The translations under genes were made by a program, and so were the position numbers. Positions 16,450 through 25,574 of a stretch of 64,000 nt of DNA are shown here, piece by piece. The notes under the pieces were generated by a model. The model worked only from the letters and a program-made list of their open reading frames with translations. It did no database searches and was not told the DNA's origin. This DNA comes from Borreliella chilensis. Lineage in GTDB: Bacteria; Spirochaetota; Spirochaetia; Borreliales; Borreliaceae. Each line of letters begins with the position of its first letter. Position 1 is the stretch's first letter. The DNA lies in NCBI GenBank assembly GCA_000808095.1, contig CP009910.1, forward strand, positions 248,001-312,000. Direction: 5' to 3'.

Positions 16450-17386
16450 AATACAAAAAGCTTTGCTTATATTTTGTATTCTAGGAATAGCAAACATAAA
16501 TTCAGAAATAACAAATACCATTCCTAAAGTTCAATACAAAAAAGAGGCATTTCAAGGAGATTACATATACTTTTCAAGTAATGAAAACTTTAAAAAGTTA
16601 TCACTTTTGAGTACAAATAAAACCCCAATCATAACTTCCTCTCCATTTAAATTTACAGTAGGAAATAAAATTTACTATATAGCATTTATAGGAATTACTC
16701 CAATGATCAAAGAGGGCAAAAGAAAAATTCAAATAGAATTTAAAAATAAAAGCTATGTCAAAGAAATAGAAATAAAAAAATTTAACTTCAAAAAAACACA
16801 AATTAGTTTTAATAAGGAAAAGGCCAAGCTCATAACACAAAAAAGATCAACAAAACAAAAAGAACAATCCTTGGTCTTGTGGAATATTATTGGCAATATT
16901 GGAGACACAACAATATACCACTATGATGCTTTAGTTAAACCGATAAAAGACCAACACATTATAACAAGCTACTACGGAGAATTAAGACTTTACATGCAGG
17001 GTAACAAAAAAATTTCAAATTATACAATGCACAATGGAATTGATTATGCCCCATTTAAAAGAGAAAATACTCCAATTTTTGCTGCCGGTAAAGGAAAAGT
17101 TGTATTCGCACAAAATAGAGAGCTAACAGGCAATACCCTTATAATACAACATTTACCAGGTATATTTACAATTTACCTTCACCTATCAAAATTAGGGGTA
17201 AGTGAAAATAAAGTAGTTAGTGCGGGCGAATATATTGGACACACTGGAAATACGGGACTCTCAACAGGACCTCATTTGCACTTCGAAGTAAGAATTAATG
17301 GCATAGCTATAAACCCAGATTTCCTTTTAAATGGCATGCTTATTGACAAAAATAAAATAATAAATAATATTAAAAGAATAGAGTAA
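16442..17386 (+). CDS. M23 family peptidase with signal peptide
   Basis: This 314-residue exported protein has a hydrophobic signal segment at residues 7-20 and a C-terminal LytM/M23 metallopeptidase domain. Zinc and catalytic residues are visible in MHNGIDYA, YLHLSKL and GPHLHFEV, so activity is expected on periplasmic peptidoglycan peptides. The middle (about 30-150) is a beta-rich region without a recognised family, possibly a substrate or self-inhibitory domain. Its ATG overlaps the recJ stop (ATGTGTAG), indicating translational coupling to an unrelated DNA-repair gene. rpsU follows after 15 bases. Confidence 0.83.
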   Translation: MCRIQKALLIFCILGIANINSEITNTIPKVQYKKEAFQGDYIYFSSNENFKKLSLLSTNKTPIITSSPFKFTVGNKIYYIAFIGITPMIKEGKRKIQIEFKNKSYVKEIEIKKFNFKKTQISFNKEKAKLITQKRSTKQKEQSLVLWNIIGNIGDTTIYHYDALVKPIKDQHIITSYYGELRLYMQGNKKISNYTMHNGIDYAPFKRENTPIFAAGKGKVVFAQNRELTGNTLIIQHLPGIFTIYLHLSKLGVSENKVVSAGEYIGHTGNTGLSTGPHLHFEVRINGIAINPDFLLNGMLIDKNKIINNIKRIE

Positions 17387-17401
17387 AAGGAGGTGAATTT
17401 T

Positions 17402-17611
17402 TTGGTAACAGTCAATGTGGACAAAAATGAAAATCTTGAAAAAGCATTGAAACGTTTTAAAAGAATGATTGAAAAAGAAGCAATTATTCGTGAATGGAAA
17501 AGAAGAGAGTATTATGAAAAACCATCCACAATCCGTGTAAAAAAAGAAAAAGCTTTTAAAAGAAAACAAGCAAAAAAAGTAAGAAAATTAAAACAAAAAA
17601 CCAATAGGTAA
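17402..17611 (+). CDS. rpsU: 30S ribosomal protein S21
   Basis: This small basic ribosomal protein of 69 residues has the S21 core: [17 protein letters not shown], then the [11 protein letters not shown] segment and a lysine/arginine-rich tail. I choose the TTG at 17402 because AAAGGAGGTGA lies just upstream at correct spacing and the product then starts like other S21 proteins. The GTG at 17393 lies inside that ribosome site and is not credible. The gene is co-directional with recJ and the M23 peptidase and is followed by a hairpin. Confidence 0.94.
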   Translation: MVTVNVDKNENLEKALKRFKRMIEKEAIIREWKRREYYEKPSTIRVKKEKAFKRKQAKKVRKLKQKTNR

Positions 17612-17617
17612 CCTAAC

Positions 17618-17643
17618 AAGAGATGTTCAAGTGGATATCTCTT
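17618..17643. terminator. Hairpin between convergent rpsU and ftsK
   Basis: AAGAGATGTTC and GGATATCTCTT form an 11-bp stem (two G-U pairs on the plus strand) closed by an AAGT tetraloop. It starts six bases after the rpsU stop and ends four bases before the ftsK stop on the other strand, so it probably serves both genes. The following T-run is short. Confidence 0.6.
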
Positions 17644-17647
17644 TACT

Positions 17648-20014
17648 TTAAATTAACACCTCTCTTGGTTTTGATCCATTAACAGGGCCTATGTACCCCA
17701 TATCTTCCATAAGCTCAATAATTCGAGCCGCTCTATTGTAACCTATTTTTAACCGTCTTTGCAGATAAGATGCTGACGCTTTTTTTGTAGTTTTAACAAT
17801 TTCAAGAGCTTCATCAAACATTGGCTCATCAGAAGGCCCAAGAGCAACTAAATCTGATTCTTTTGCACTATCAATAAATATTTCATCATCAATATAATTT
17901 GGAGGACCAAATTTTTTAACTTCTTCAACAAGCCTGTAAACTTCTTTTTCCTTTAAAAATCCACCCTGAATTCTTTGAGGAAAAGGATTTGAAGAACTAA
18001 TATAAAGCATATCACCTTTTCCCAAAAGCTTTTCAGCACCAGAAGATCCAAGAATTATTCTAGAATCCATAGAGCTGGCTACCATAAAAGAAATTCTTGA
18101 GGGAAAATTAGCTTTTATTACTCCCGTGATAACGTCAACTGAAGGTCTTTGAGTTGCAAGAACCAAATGAATCCCCACAGCTCTAGCCATTGCAGCAAGT
18201 CTAGAGATTAAATTTTCAAGCTCTTTTCTTGCAGAAAGAATTAGGTCTGCAAATTCATCAATAATTATTACAAGATATGGCAAGACCATTAAATTTAAAT
18301 TTTCGTCTTTTATTTTTTTATTATAAGAAGCAATATCTCTTACTAATAAATTATCAAGCAGTACGTACCTTCTCTCCATTTCATCAAGACACCATCTAAG
18401 AGCTTCTAAAGCCTTCTTAACATCTGTAATAACTGGAGTTAACAAATGGGGAATATCATTAAAAAGCTTAAGTTCAACTATTTTAGGATCTATCATAATT
18501 AATTTCACTTCATCTGGAGATTTTGAAAAAATAATCGAAGCAATTAAAGAATTCACACAAACCGATTTACCTGCCCCAGTTGCACCAGCTATTAATAAAT
18601 GAGGAGAATTAACAAGATCAAAAACAATATTCTCACCACTAATTTCCTTTCCAAGAGCAAAAGGAATTCTAAAATTACCCCTGAATTCTTTACTGTCTAT
18701 AATCTCTGAAATTAAAATAAATTCACGCCTCTTGTTAGGAATTTCAATTCCCACAGCTTCTCTGCCAGGAATCGGAGCAATAATCCTAACCCTAATAGCT
18801 GCAAGCCTTAAAGCTATATTATCAGAAATAGAAGTAATTTTGGAAAGCTTAATTCCCTTATCCGGACGAACAGCATACATTGTCACAACGGGTCCTTTAA
18901 TAATATCAATTAATTTAGCATTAATATTAAACTCTTTTAATGTCTCCTGAAGAATCACTGATTGCTTTTTAATTTCTCTCTCATATTCAATATCTTCTAT
19001 ATCGTTTTTAACTTCTTTCTGGTCAAAAACTGAAATATCAATAACGTAAGAATCAGTCTTTCTATCCAAAACCGAATTTTCGTCATAAATATGAGAAGTA
19101 ACAACTTGACTAATTATACCTTTAGTTCTTATCTCACCAGCCTTAACCTTTCCACTAATAATCAACTTATTATTTTCAAGATTGTCCAAGTATTTATACT
19201 CACAACACCCATCAATCCCATCTATTAAATCCTCATCTGCATTTAAAATGCCATTATTTGAAGCTTCCTTATTTAAGGAACTTGACTGCGCATAGTCTGA
19301 ATCTTCAAAAACAGTTTTGGCTAAATTAACATTGGGGGGTTTTTTATTCTTTCTTAAGAAAGCACTAAATGACCATAAAGCTTGATATTCTTCATCATTG
19401 ATAATATTGTTTTTCTCATCAAAACCTTGAGAACCTTTTAGGTCTTCTACAGAATCTCCATAAACTTTAATATCTTTTTTCACACCCAATGAATTTGAAA
19501 AGGGAAAATAACTTAATATATTTTCAAACAAAATCTTAATCTTAAACTCTAAAAATTTAAAAGCATCTAAGATAAAATTAATATCTTTAAAAAAGACGTA
19601 ATTTAAATAAATCCAAATAACAAATTCTAAAATCAAAAGAGTAAAAATAAAAAAATTCCCCAATATTATTCCAAAATTAATAAGGAATGTTTTAATAAGA
19701 TAAGATTCCTCAACATTAGAATTGATTTTAATTAAAAATATTAAAGTAAAAAATAATATTACGGTATAATTCCAATTAAATATAAATCGTTTAGTAAAAA
19801 TATGCTTTTTATAAGCATACCAATTAACAAGTGGATAAACTATTAAATAAAATGATAAGAATGAAAAAACATTAAGAAGTATTTGACCTATCAAATTGAA
19901 AACGAAAAATATAAATATATTATTCAAAGGAGTCAATGCTACAAAAAGAGAAAAAGAAATAACCGAAAGCATAAAAAAAAACAGAAACTGAAAATACTGA
20001 TAAAAATCCTTCAT
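17648..20014 (-). CDS. ftsK: DNA translocase FtsK
   Basis: This 788-residue DNA pump acts at the division septum and clears chromosome ends during cell division. The N terminus has four to five membrane helices (about residues 10-145), followed by a short acidic linker. The motor domain has Walker A GATGAGKS with Lys483 and Walker B LVIIIDEFADL. The C-terminal winged-helix gamma domain (from SYLQRRLKIGYNRAARII) recognises polar DNA sequences in other species. It is the last gene after slt and uppP, three bases beyond the uppP stop, with no clear ribosome site of its own, so coupling is likely. Confidence 0.94.
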   Translation of the reverse strand: MKDFYQYFQFLFFFMLSVISFSLFVALTPLNNIFIFFVFNLIGQILLNVFSFLSFYLIVYPLVNWYAYKKHIFTKRFIFNWNYTVILFFTLIFLIKINSNVEESYLIKTFLINFGIILGNFFIFTLLILEFVIWIYLNYVFFKDINFILDAFKFLEFKIKILFENILSYFPFSNSLGVKKDIKVYGDSVEDLKGSQGFDEKNNIINDEEYQALWSFSAFLRKNKKPPNVNLAKTVFEDSDYAQSSSLNKEASNNGILNADEDLIDGIDGCCEYKYLDNLENNKLIISGKVKAGEIRTKGIISQVVTSHIYDENSVLDRKTDSYVIDISVFDQKEVKNDIEDIEYEREIKKQSVILQETLKEFNINAKLIDIIKGPVVTMYAVRPDKGIKLSKITSISDNIALRLAAIRVRIIAPIPGREAVGIEIPNKRREFILISEIIDSKEFRGNFRIPFALGKEISGENIVFDLVNSPHLLIAGATGAGKSVCVNSLIASIIFSKSPDEVKLIMIDPKIVELKLFNDIPHLLTPVITDVKKALEALRWCLDEMERRYVLLDNLLVRDIASYNKKIKDENLNLMVLPYLVIIIDEFADLILSARKELENLISRLAAMARAVGIHLVLATQRPSVDVITGVIKANFPSRISFMVASSMDSRIILGSSGAEKLLGKGDMLYISSSNPFPQRIQGGFLKEKEVYRLVEEVKKFGPPNYIDDEIFIDSAKESDLVALGPSDEPMFDEALEIVKTTKKASASYLQRRLKIGYNRAARIIELMEDMGYIGPVNGSKPREVLI

Positions 20015-20017
20015 ATT

Positions 20018-20812
20018 CTAAAAAAAATAACCAACTGTAATTGAAAGTGCAAATAAATATATTGAAAAATAATACAGTTTCTTGTTATTAAGCATTTTAA
20101 AAAAGAAATTTATTGAGAAAATACCAACAACAAAAGCAACCAACGCTCCTAAGTTTATTTCAAAATTATTAAAAACCATAAAAATATCATAAAATTCTTT
20201 ATATTTTAATAATACAGCTCCAAAAACTATTGGGATTAAAGACAAAAATGAAATTTCAAATGCACTTTTTCTATTAAACCCAATAATCATAGCAGAAAAA
20301 ATCGTAATTCCCGAACGAGAAATTCCTGGAAATGCACCAAAACCTTGCATCAAGCCCATAAAAATTCCTATTAATAAAATATTACCTTTAAAATCAATCT
20401 TAATTAATTTAAATTCTAACATTAAGATTAAAACCGCTGTTATAATAAAATTAATTAAAATAAAAGGCAATGTAAAAATTCTCTCATATTTTGAAATAAA
20501 AATTCCAATAACTCCTGTAACAATAGTTATTATTAATATTAACAACATTAATTTTAAATTTGCTAAATCAGATTTAACAGTTTTTCTTAAAAAGAATCTA
20601 ATAAAAGTTAAAAAAAGTTCTAAAATCCTTTTGCGATAGTAAATAATAATCACTAAAACTGTTGCAAAGTGTAAATAAATATCAAATATTATTGGAAGCT
20701 TCAAATACATAAAATACCTAAAAAGCGCTAAATGTCCCGAACTAGATATTGGTAAAAACTCTGTAATACCTTGAACAATACCTAAAATAATTGCACTTAA
20801 AATATTTGTCAT
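20018..20812 (-). CDS. uppP: Undecaprenyl-diphosphatase UppP (BacA)
   Basis: This 264-residue polytopic membrane phosphatase dephosphorylates undecaprenyl diphosphate to recycle the lipid carrier for peptidoglycan. Both family motifs are present: the N-terminal [14 protein letters not shown] and the central [10 protein letters not shown]. Hydrophobic helices cover nearly the whole length, as usual. It lies between slt and ftsK in a minus-strand wall/division group. GGGAG is found nine bases before the ATG. Confidence 0.93.
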   Translation of the reverse strand: MTNILSAIILGIVQGITEFLPISSSGHLALFRYFMYLKLPIIFDIYLHFATVLVIIIYYRKRILELFLTFIRFFLRKTVKSDLANLKLMLLILIITIVTGVIGIFISKYERIFTLPFILINFIITAVLILMLEFKLIKIDFKGNILLIGIFMGLMQGFGAFPGISRSGITIFSAMIIGFNRKSAFEISFLSLIPIVFGAVLLKYKEFYDIFMVFNNFEINLGALVAFVVGIFSINFFFKMLNNKKLYYFSIYLFALSITVGYFF

Positions 20813-20830
20813 TAAACGCTGCTCCCAATA

Positions 20831-22984
20831 CTAATTTTTGGGAAATTCACCCATAATTTCAACTATTACCGAATCTATTCCCTTTTTTTCATACAAAGCG
20901 TCATAAAATATCGAATAAACTAATATTTTTTTGATATAATTTCTAGTCTGAGTAAAAGGAATTGCCTCAATAAAAAGCTCTTTGGGCAAATGCCCATAAC
21001 TTTTTTCCCACTTTCTAACATTACCAATACCTCCATTATAAGATGCAAGAGCCTTATAAAGGCTACCGGTTGTAGATATTCTTTTTTTCAAATAATATGT
21101 TCCAATTATTATATTATCCTTTGGAGTCTTTAAATCATAATCAAAATATTTAAGTTCTTTAGAAATATCATTAGCTGTTAACGGCATGACCTGCATAAGG
21201 CCAATAGCACCTGGTTTTGAGACAGCATTTCTCTCAAAACTGCTTTCTGCTTTTATTAAAGAAAATACAATACTGGTTTCAAGCCCTCGCCTTTTAGCCC
21301 AATATTCTACCAAAGATCCATACAAATAAGGATAAAGTCTTTTATAGTCATTCTCCATTAAAGCAGATCTATCTTGATTTACAAGATAATTAATCACAAG
21401 AGTTGCATAGTAGTAATTTTCACTCTTCAAAAGTTCATCGTAAACTCTTCGATAAAAATCGAGTGAAAATTTATATCCATTCCTAAAATCCTCAGAAATA
21501 AAATCTTTAACATAACTACAAAGATTAAATTTTAAAAACCCCTCTAAAAAAATCTCATAATCAGATTGTTCATATTTAAAATCAACACCACTTGTAAAAA
21601 ATTCATTAACATTTTGATCTAATAGATATCTGCTAATAAATGAAGAATAAGACCATTTATCATAATTAACAGCAGAATGCAAAAGACGCTCATATTCTCC
21701 GCTTACATTAGATTTAATTAATTTGTGATATATAAGCCTTGCATTAATAAAAGCAAGCTTAGATAAAATAGAACCATCAATAACTCTTTGAGCAGTAGAA
21801 TAAAGTTTATAAAGATTGCTATAGTCTTCAAGTTGAATTGATTCTAAAATATACTCTTCTAAAACCTTAATAAACCCAGGATTTTTTTTATCACTCTCAG
21901 TATAAAACTTGGACACACTTTCTGCAAAATAATCTCTTGCACTCTTGGTAAAAATTAAATTACCAAAAGCCATATTAAGCATAGAAAGTCGGTTAATCTC
22001 ATTATTAAGATTTAAACCTTCAAGATATTCTTTCACAAGAAAAAGGCCTAAATTATTCTTTTCTCTAAGATTTAAAACACCCAAATAATAATTTTTATAT
22101 TTGCTTCTTATTTTATTAAAAAATTTTAAAGCATTTAAAACTTTACCAGAACCAATAAAAGCCTTATAAACATCACTTAATACAATATTATTGTCATAAT
22201 ATCCACTTAAACCATTTTTATTCAATATATTTATTGCACCATTAAAATTACCATTTGCTACTTCATACTTAAACTTAACAAGATTTAAGAAATTTGTTCC
22301 AAAATACTTAGACTTATTTTCAATAATAAAGTAATCATAAGCCCTAACATGTAAAGAATTTGCAGGTAAATTTTCAAAAAGTTTATTAAAGTAGATTTTT
22401 GATTCACTCGCATTAGAAAGGTTAAGATAAAGAACTGCTTTTAACAAAATATTCTCATTTTCCTGATATTCAGAAAATTCCATCTTATCAAGCTTATTTA
22501 CAAGACCAAGAGCCTTATCATTTTTCTTTTGCCAATAAAGACTTTTAAAATAACCTAGCAAAATGAATTTATTATTTTCATATTTTTTATAAAGTTTCTC
22601 CGCAATCAATTCAGATGCAAAATATTCTTTTATTGAGTTAAAATACTCAATAAGTTTAATTCCTGCAAATTGCGATGAAATGCTATCTCCATTATCTATA
22701 GCCTTCTTCATGTACTCTATAAATTTCTCTTCGAATCCTATTTTTTTAAACAAATAAGCAACATATACATAAGAACTTGAATCTATGTTAAAATGCTTAT
22801 CAAAATTTTTTTTTGAATAATCAAAATTCCACAACCAATTTAAATTATTTAAATCAAACTCTCTTGAATGCATATTAATAAAATCGCTACCCAAAATTTC
22901 TTTTTTCACAAAGCAAGAAAATAAAGTAAAAAACAATAAGACAAAAAGAAAATTTTGCAATATAAAAGAACTTCTATTAAGCAT
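20831..22984 (-). CDS. slt: Lytic murein transglycosylase, lipoprotein (SLT domain)
   Basis: This large exported transglycosylase (717 aa from the ATG at 22984) cleaves glycan strands of peptidoglycan. The N terminus is a lipoprotein signal ending in LFSC, with Cys24 as the likely lipid site. A long helical superhelix of TPR-like repeats follows (about 50-560). The C-terminal SLT domain shows the catalytic Glu in IKAESSF, then GLMQVMP and ALASYNGG. An upstream in-frame ATG (22999) and TTG (23044) would place charged residues before the signal. Its ATG overlaps the end of the upstream gene by eight bases. From memory, the B. burgdorferi orthologue has been tied to assembly of periplasmic flagella through the wall. 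Confidence 0.88.
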   Translation of the reverse strand: MLNRSSFILQNFLFVLLFFTLFSCFVKKEILGSDFINMHSREFDLNNLNWLWNFDYSKKNFDKHFNIDSSSYVYVAYLFKKIGFEEKFIEYMKKAIDNGDSISSQFAGIKLIEYFNSIKEYFASELIAEKLYKKYENNKFILLGYFKSLYWQKKNDKALGLVNKLDKMEFSEYQENENILLKAVLYLNLSNASESKIYFNKLFENLPANSLHVRAYDYFIIENKSKYFGTNFLNLVKFKYEVANGNFNGAINILNKNGLSGYYDNNIVLSDVYKAFIGSGKVLNALKFFNKIRSKYKNYYLGVLNLREKNNLGLFLVKEYLEGLNLNNEINRLSMLNMAFGNLIFTKSARDYFAESVSKFYTESDKKNPGFIKVLEEYILESIQLEDYSNLYKLYSTAQRVIDGSILSKLAFINARLIYHKLIKSNVSGEYERLLHSAVNYDKWSYSSFISRYLLDQNVNEFFTSGVDFKYEQSDYEIFLEGFLKFNLCSYVKDFISEDFRNGYKFSLDFYRRVYDELLKSENYYYATLVINYLVNQDRSALMENDYKRLYPYLYGSLVEYWAKRRGLETSIVFSLIKAESSFERNAVSKPGAIGLMQVMPLTANDISKELKYFDYDLKTPKDNIIIGTYYLKKRISTTGSLYKALASYNGGIGNVRKWEKSYGHLPKELFIEAIPFTQTRNYIKKILVYSIFYDALYEKKGIDSVIVEIMGEFPKN

Positions 22985-23984
22985 ATTGATCTTTAGCATA
23001 TCTCTCAATTCCCTTTTTACCACATTCAAAATAATATGAAACAAAATCTCTGGGCTTTAAAACTTTTGAAAAAACTAAAAATAAAGAAAAAAATATTAAA
23101 AGAAAAAGAGAAATAAGACTCAAATACAACATAGGAGAATGTACTATTCCTTCACCTGAATTTAATTTAAAATTATTTTTCCCTACATCATTCTCAAAAT
23201 CTTCTCTAAGATCTAATTCAACATCCTCATCTGAAGTATCTATTAAATTTTTGTCAATATCTGCAATAATGTCTTCGACACTTAAATCGTGCAAATCTTC
23301 TTCAGAAGAATCTTCTTCTGATTTTTGAAACTCAAAATTATTAAGATTCAAAGATTCATCATCAATATACTCAAGTTTTTTAGTTTCTAAATTAAACTCT
23401 TTAGAGTCAATATAACTACTATCAATATCATTAAAACCTTCAAAATATGAATCATCTGCTTCAACTTTTCGATCTTCTTCGGACTCTAGATCCAAAGAAC
23501 TAACAGTAGGCATGCTTAAACTAGAAACATCTTTTTTGACAAAATCATCTTTTTCTTCAAAATTTAAATCAAATTCAGAATCCAAATTCTCAACAGGTAA
23601 AGCATTCCCAATGTCGCTTTTAAAATCATTCACAAGGTTTTCACTACCAGATCCTTTAAAAGTTTGATTAAACTCTAAAAGACTTAAATCAAACTTTGAT
23701 TTATCTTGAATCCCATCAGATTCACTATAAACATAAAGTATTTCTTCCATAACTTTAAAATAAACATTGACACTTAAACTTTCCTTTTTTAAATTATCTA
23801 AGAAAAAAGAACCAACCAAAAAAGGATCTAAAAAATCTTCATGCCCACTAACATAAAAATCCAATTTAATACTAGTATCACCCGCAGTCTTACCCAATAT
23901 TACTCTTTTAACAGAATTGTCGTCCAAACTTAAAACCGAATAATACTCATTATTAGATAATTTTATCGCTAAAAACCCTTTCAA
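22977..23984 (-). CDS. Acidic protein with C-terminal membrane anchor, function unknown
   Basis: This 335-residue protein is not recognised. The first 90 residues look like a compact beta-rich domain; residues about 100-275 are very acidic (many D, E and S in short repeats) and probably disordered; one strong transmembrane helix lies near 285-310, leaving a short basic C-terminal tail. The acidic part is therefore likely cytoplasmic. The start is a TTG with AGAGG nine bases upstream; no nearby in-frame ATG exists. The next gene (slt) overlaps its last eight bases, so the two are translated together. It may place or regulate the transglycosylase, but this is inference. Confidence 0.6.
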   Translation of the reverse strand: MKGFLAIKLSNNEYYSVLSLDDNSVKRVILGKTAGDTSIKLDFYVSGHEDFLDPFLVGSFFLDNLKKESLSVNVYFKVMEEILYVYSESDGIQDKSKFDLSLLEFNQTFKGSGSENLVNDFKSDIGNALPVENLDSEFDLNFEEKDDFVKKDVSSLSMPTVSSLDLESEEDRKVEADDSYFEGFNDIDSSYIDSKEFNLETKKLEYIDDESLNLNNFEFQKSEEDSSEEDLHDLSVEDIIADIDKNLIDTSDEDVELDLREDFENDVGKNNFKLNSGEGIVHSPMLYLSLISLFLLIFFSLFLVFSKVLKPRDFVSYYFECGKKGIERYAKDQYA

Positions 23985-24011
23985 AAATTACAACCTCTTT
24001 GCTTTATTTTA

Positions 24012-24041
24012 TTGAAAACAAACTTATGTACTAATTATAGT
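24012..24041 (+). promoter_or_regulatory. Putative promoter toward the TPR protein gene
   Basis: TTGAAA (24012-24017) and TATAGT (24036-24041) each match the sigma-70 consensus at five of six positions and are 18 bases apart. The implied leader is about 140 bases, which is long, so a nearer start is possible (a weak TATACT at 24145-24150). The -10 overlaps the left arm of the adjacent inverted repeat. Confidence 0.4.
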
Positions 24042-24065
24042 TATCATTATTATAATAACTATAAT
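24034..24065. repeat. AT-rich 11-bp inverted repeat in divergent intergenic region
   Basis: ATTATAGTTAT (24034-24044) and ATAACTATAAT (24055-24065) are perfect reverse complements separated by ten bases. The element lies in the 202-bp gap between two divergent genes and overlaps a candidate -10. It could be an operator or a chance AT palindrome. Confidence 0.45.
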
Positions 24066-24186
24066 ATAATATAAATAATGTGATGTTCAACTTACAAGTT
24101 ACTTTTATTTTAAGTAAATAACTTTTATTAAAAGTATCTATGATTATACTAATTCATGGGATATTTTAAATTTAGGAGCAATACTA

Positions 24187-25569
24187 GTGTTACCGCTATT
24201 TATAGTAATCTCTTCATTTATAGTGTTTATTTTAGTATTTTTATTTTTCAAAATAGCATTAAAGCTAACAATAGGCAAAAATAGAGGAAAAATCAAAAAA
24301 GATGACGAGAGAACACGAAAATTAATCGAAAGAGCAATTTCTCTCTTAAAAACAAATCCAAACGAAATAGGTGCCCTTGAAATTTTAAATAATTACTACT
24401 ATAAAAATAAAGACTATGAAAATGGCATAAAATATGCAAAAAAATTATGCCAATTAATAGAAGATAATCCAATAAGCCAAGAAATAGATACATTTAAAGC
24501 TTTCTTAAGCTATGGATTTTACAATCTTAAAAGAAATTTTAACAGGGAAGCTTTAGAATTTTTAAAAAAAGCTTACCTGATAAAAAAAGCAGACGAGGAT
24601 GCAAATTATTACCTTGGCATAGCATTCTTAAAAAACGAAATGTACAAAGAAGCACTATATTATCTTACAAAAGTCTACAAGTTTAATAAAAACAATAAAG
24701 ACATCCTAAAACACATAGGAATAACTTTATTTAATCTAGAAAGCTATAGAAAAGCTGCTGGAATATTTAATAATATAAAAAAACACATACAAGGCGACAT
24801 TGATGCTCTTTTAGCATATGCCAAATCTTTGTCAAAAATGAATCAAGATCATCTGGCACTAGAAATTGCTAACAAAATAAAACAAAAAGACGGAATGATT
24901 TATGAGGCTTTACTAATTACATCCGAAATTCATTCAAAAAACAAAGAATTAGAAAAATTAGAACAAAATATTAAAGAAATAATAAAAGTAAAACCTGATT
25001 TGCCAAAAAAAATCTTCCTAGAACTCTTTTATAATCTTGGAGAACTTCAAATCTCTGTCGAAAACTACCAAAAAGCTACAGAAGCTTTTACTAAAGTTGA
25101 GGATATTGATCCAAACTACAAAAAAATTAAAGAAAAATTAGAATTTAGTAAAAGATTAAACGAGAACATAGCATTAAGAATATATTTGCGTAGTTCAAAA
25201 GAAAATTTTGAAAAAATAGCTAATGAAATTATTTTAAAGCTTTATTTAAACAAATTTCAAGTAAGAGATTTTAAAATAAATGAAATAACATCGCAATTTA
25301 TTGATATGAACTTCCACCTGGCAAACAATCAGTGGGAAGAAAATTTAATAGTACGCTTTGTGAGAACTGAACAAGATACTTTTGGTGAATTATTCTTAAA
25401 AGATTTTATTTCAAAAATCAAAGAAAATAAGATAAAAGGGCTTTGCATTGCTCCATCAAAATTCTCTTTAAAGGCCAAACAAATGATTGAAGGAAGGCTT
25501 ATTGATCTGGTAGAAGGCAAAAAACTAACTCAAATACTTAAAAAAATTAACATATCCAAATACACATAA
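24187..25569 (+). CDS. TPR-repeat protein with N-terminal membrane helix
   Basis: This 460-residue protein has one N-terminal transmembrane helix (about residues 3-24) followed by a basic stretch and tandem TPR-like helices (about 55-310), for example DANYYLGIAFLKNEMYKEALYYL. The C-terminal part (about 325-460) is a separate mixed alpha/beta region that may resemble a restriction-endonuclease-like fold, but I cannot confirm that. Topology places the repeats in the cytoplasm or periplasm depending on orientation. The GTG start is supported by AGGAG eight bases upstream. Its stop is five bases from that of the convergent M23 gene, with no visible terminator. Function unknown. Confidence 0.65.
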   Translation: MLPLFIVISSFIVFILVFLFFKIALKLTIGKNRGKIKKDDERTRKLIERAISLLKTNPNEIGALEILNNYYYKNKDYENGIKYAKKLCQLIEDNPISQEIDTFKAFLSYGFYNLKRNFNREALEFLKKAYLIKKADEDANYYLGIAFLKNEMYKEALYYLTKVYKFNKNNKDILKHIGITLFNLESYRKAAGIFNNIKKHIQGDIDALLAYAKSLSKMNQDHLALEIANKIKQKDGMIYEALLITSEIHSKNKELEKLEQNIKEIIKVKPDLPKKIFLELFYNLGELQISVENYQKATEAFTKVEDIDPNYKKIKEKLEFSKRLNENIALRIYLRSSKENFEKIANEIILKLYLNKFQVRDFKINEITSQFIDMNFHLANNQWEENLIVRFVRTEQDTFGELFLKDFISKIKENKIKGLCIAPSKFSLKAKQMIEGRLIDLVEGKKLTQILKKINISKYT

Positions 25570-25574
25570 AAACG

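Noticed and set aside
24001-24186. Possible CRISPR-like or phage attachment repeat in the divergent gap
   Set aside because: Only one palindrome is present; there are no repeated units or spacers, and neighbouring genes are core genes.
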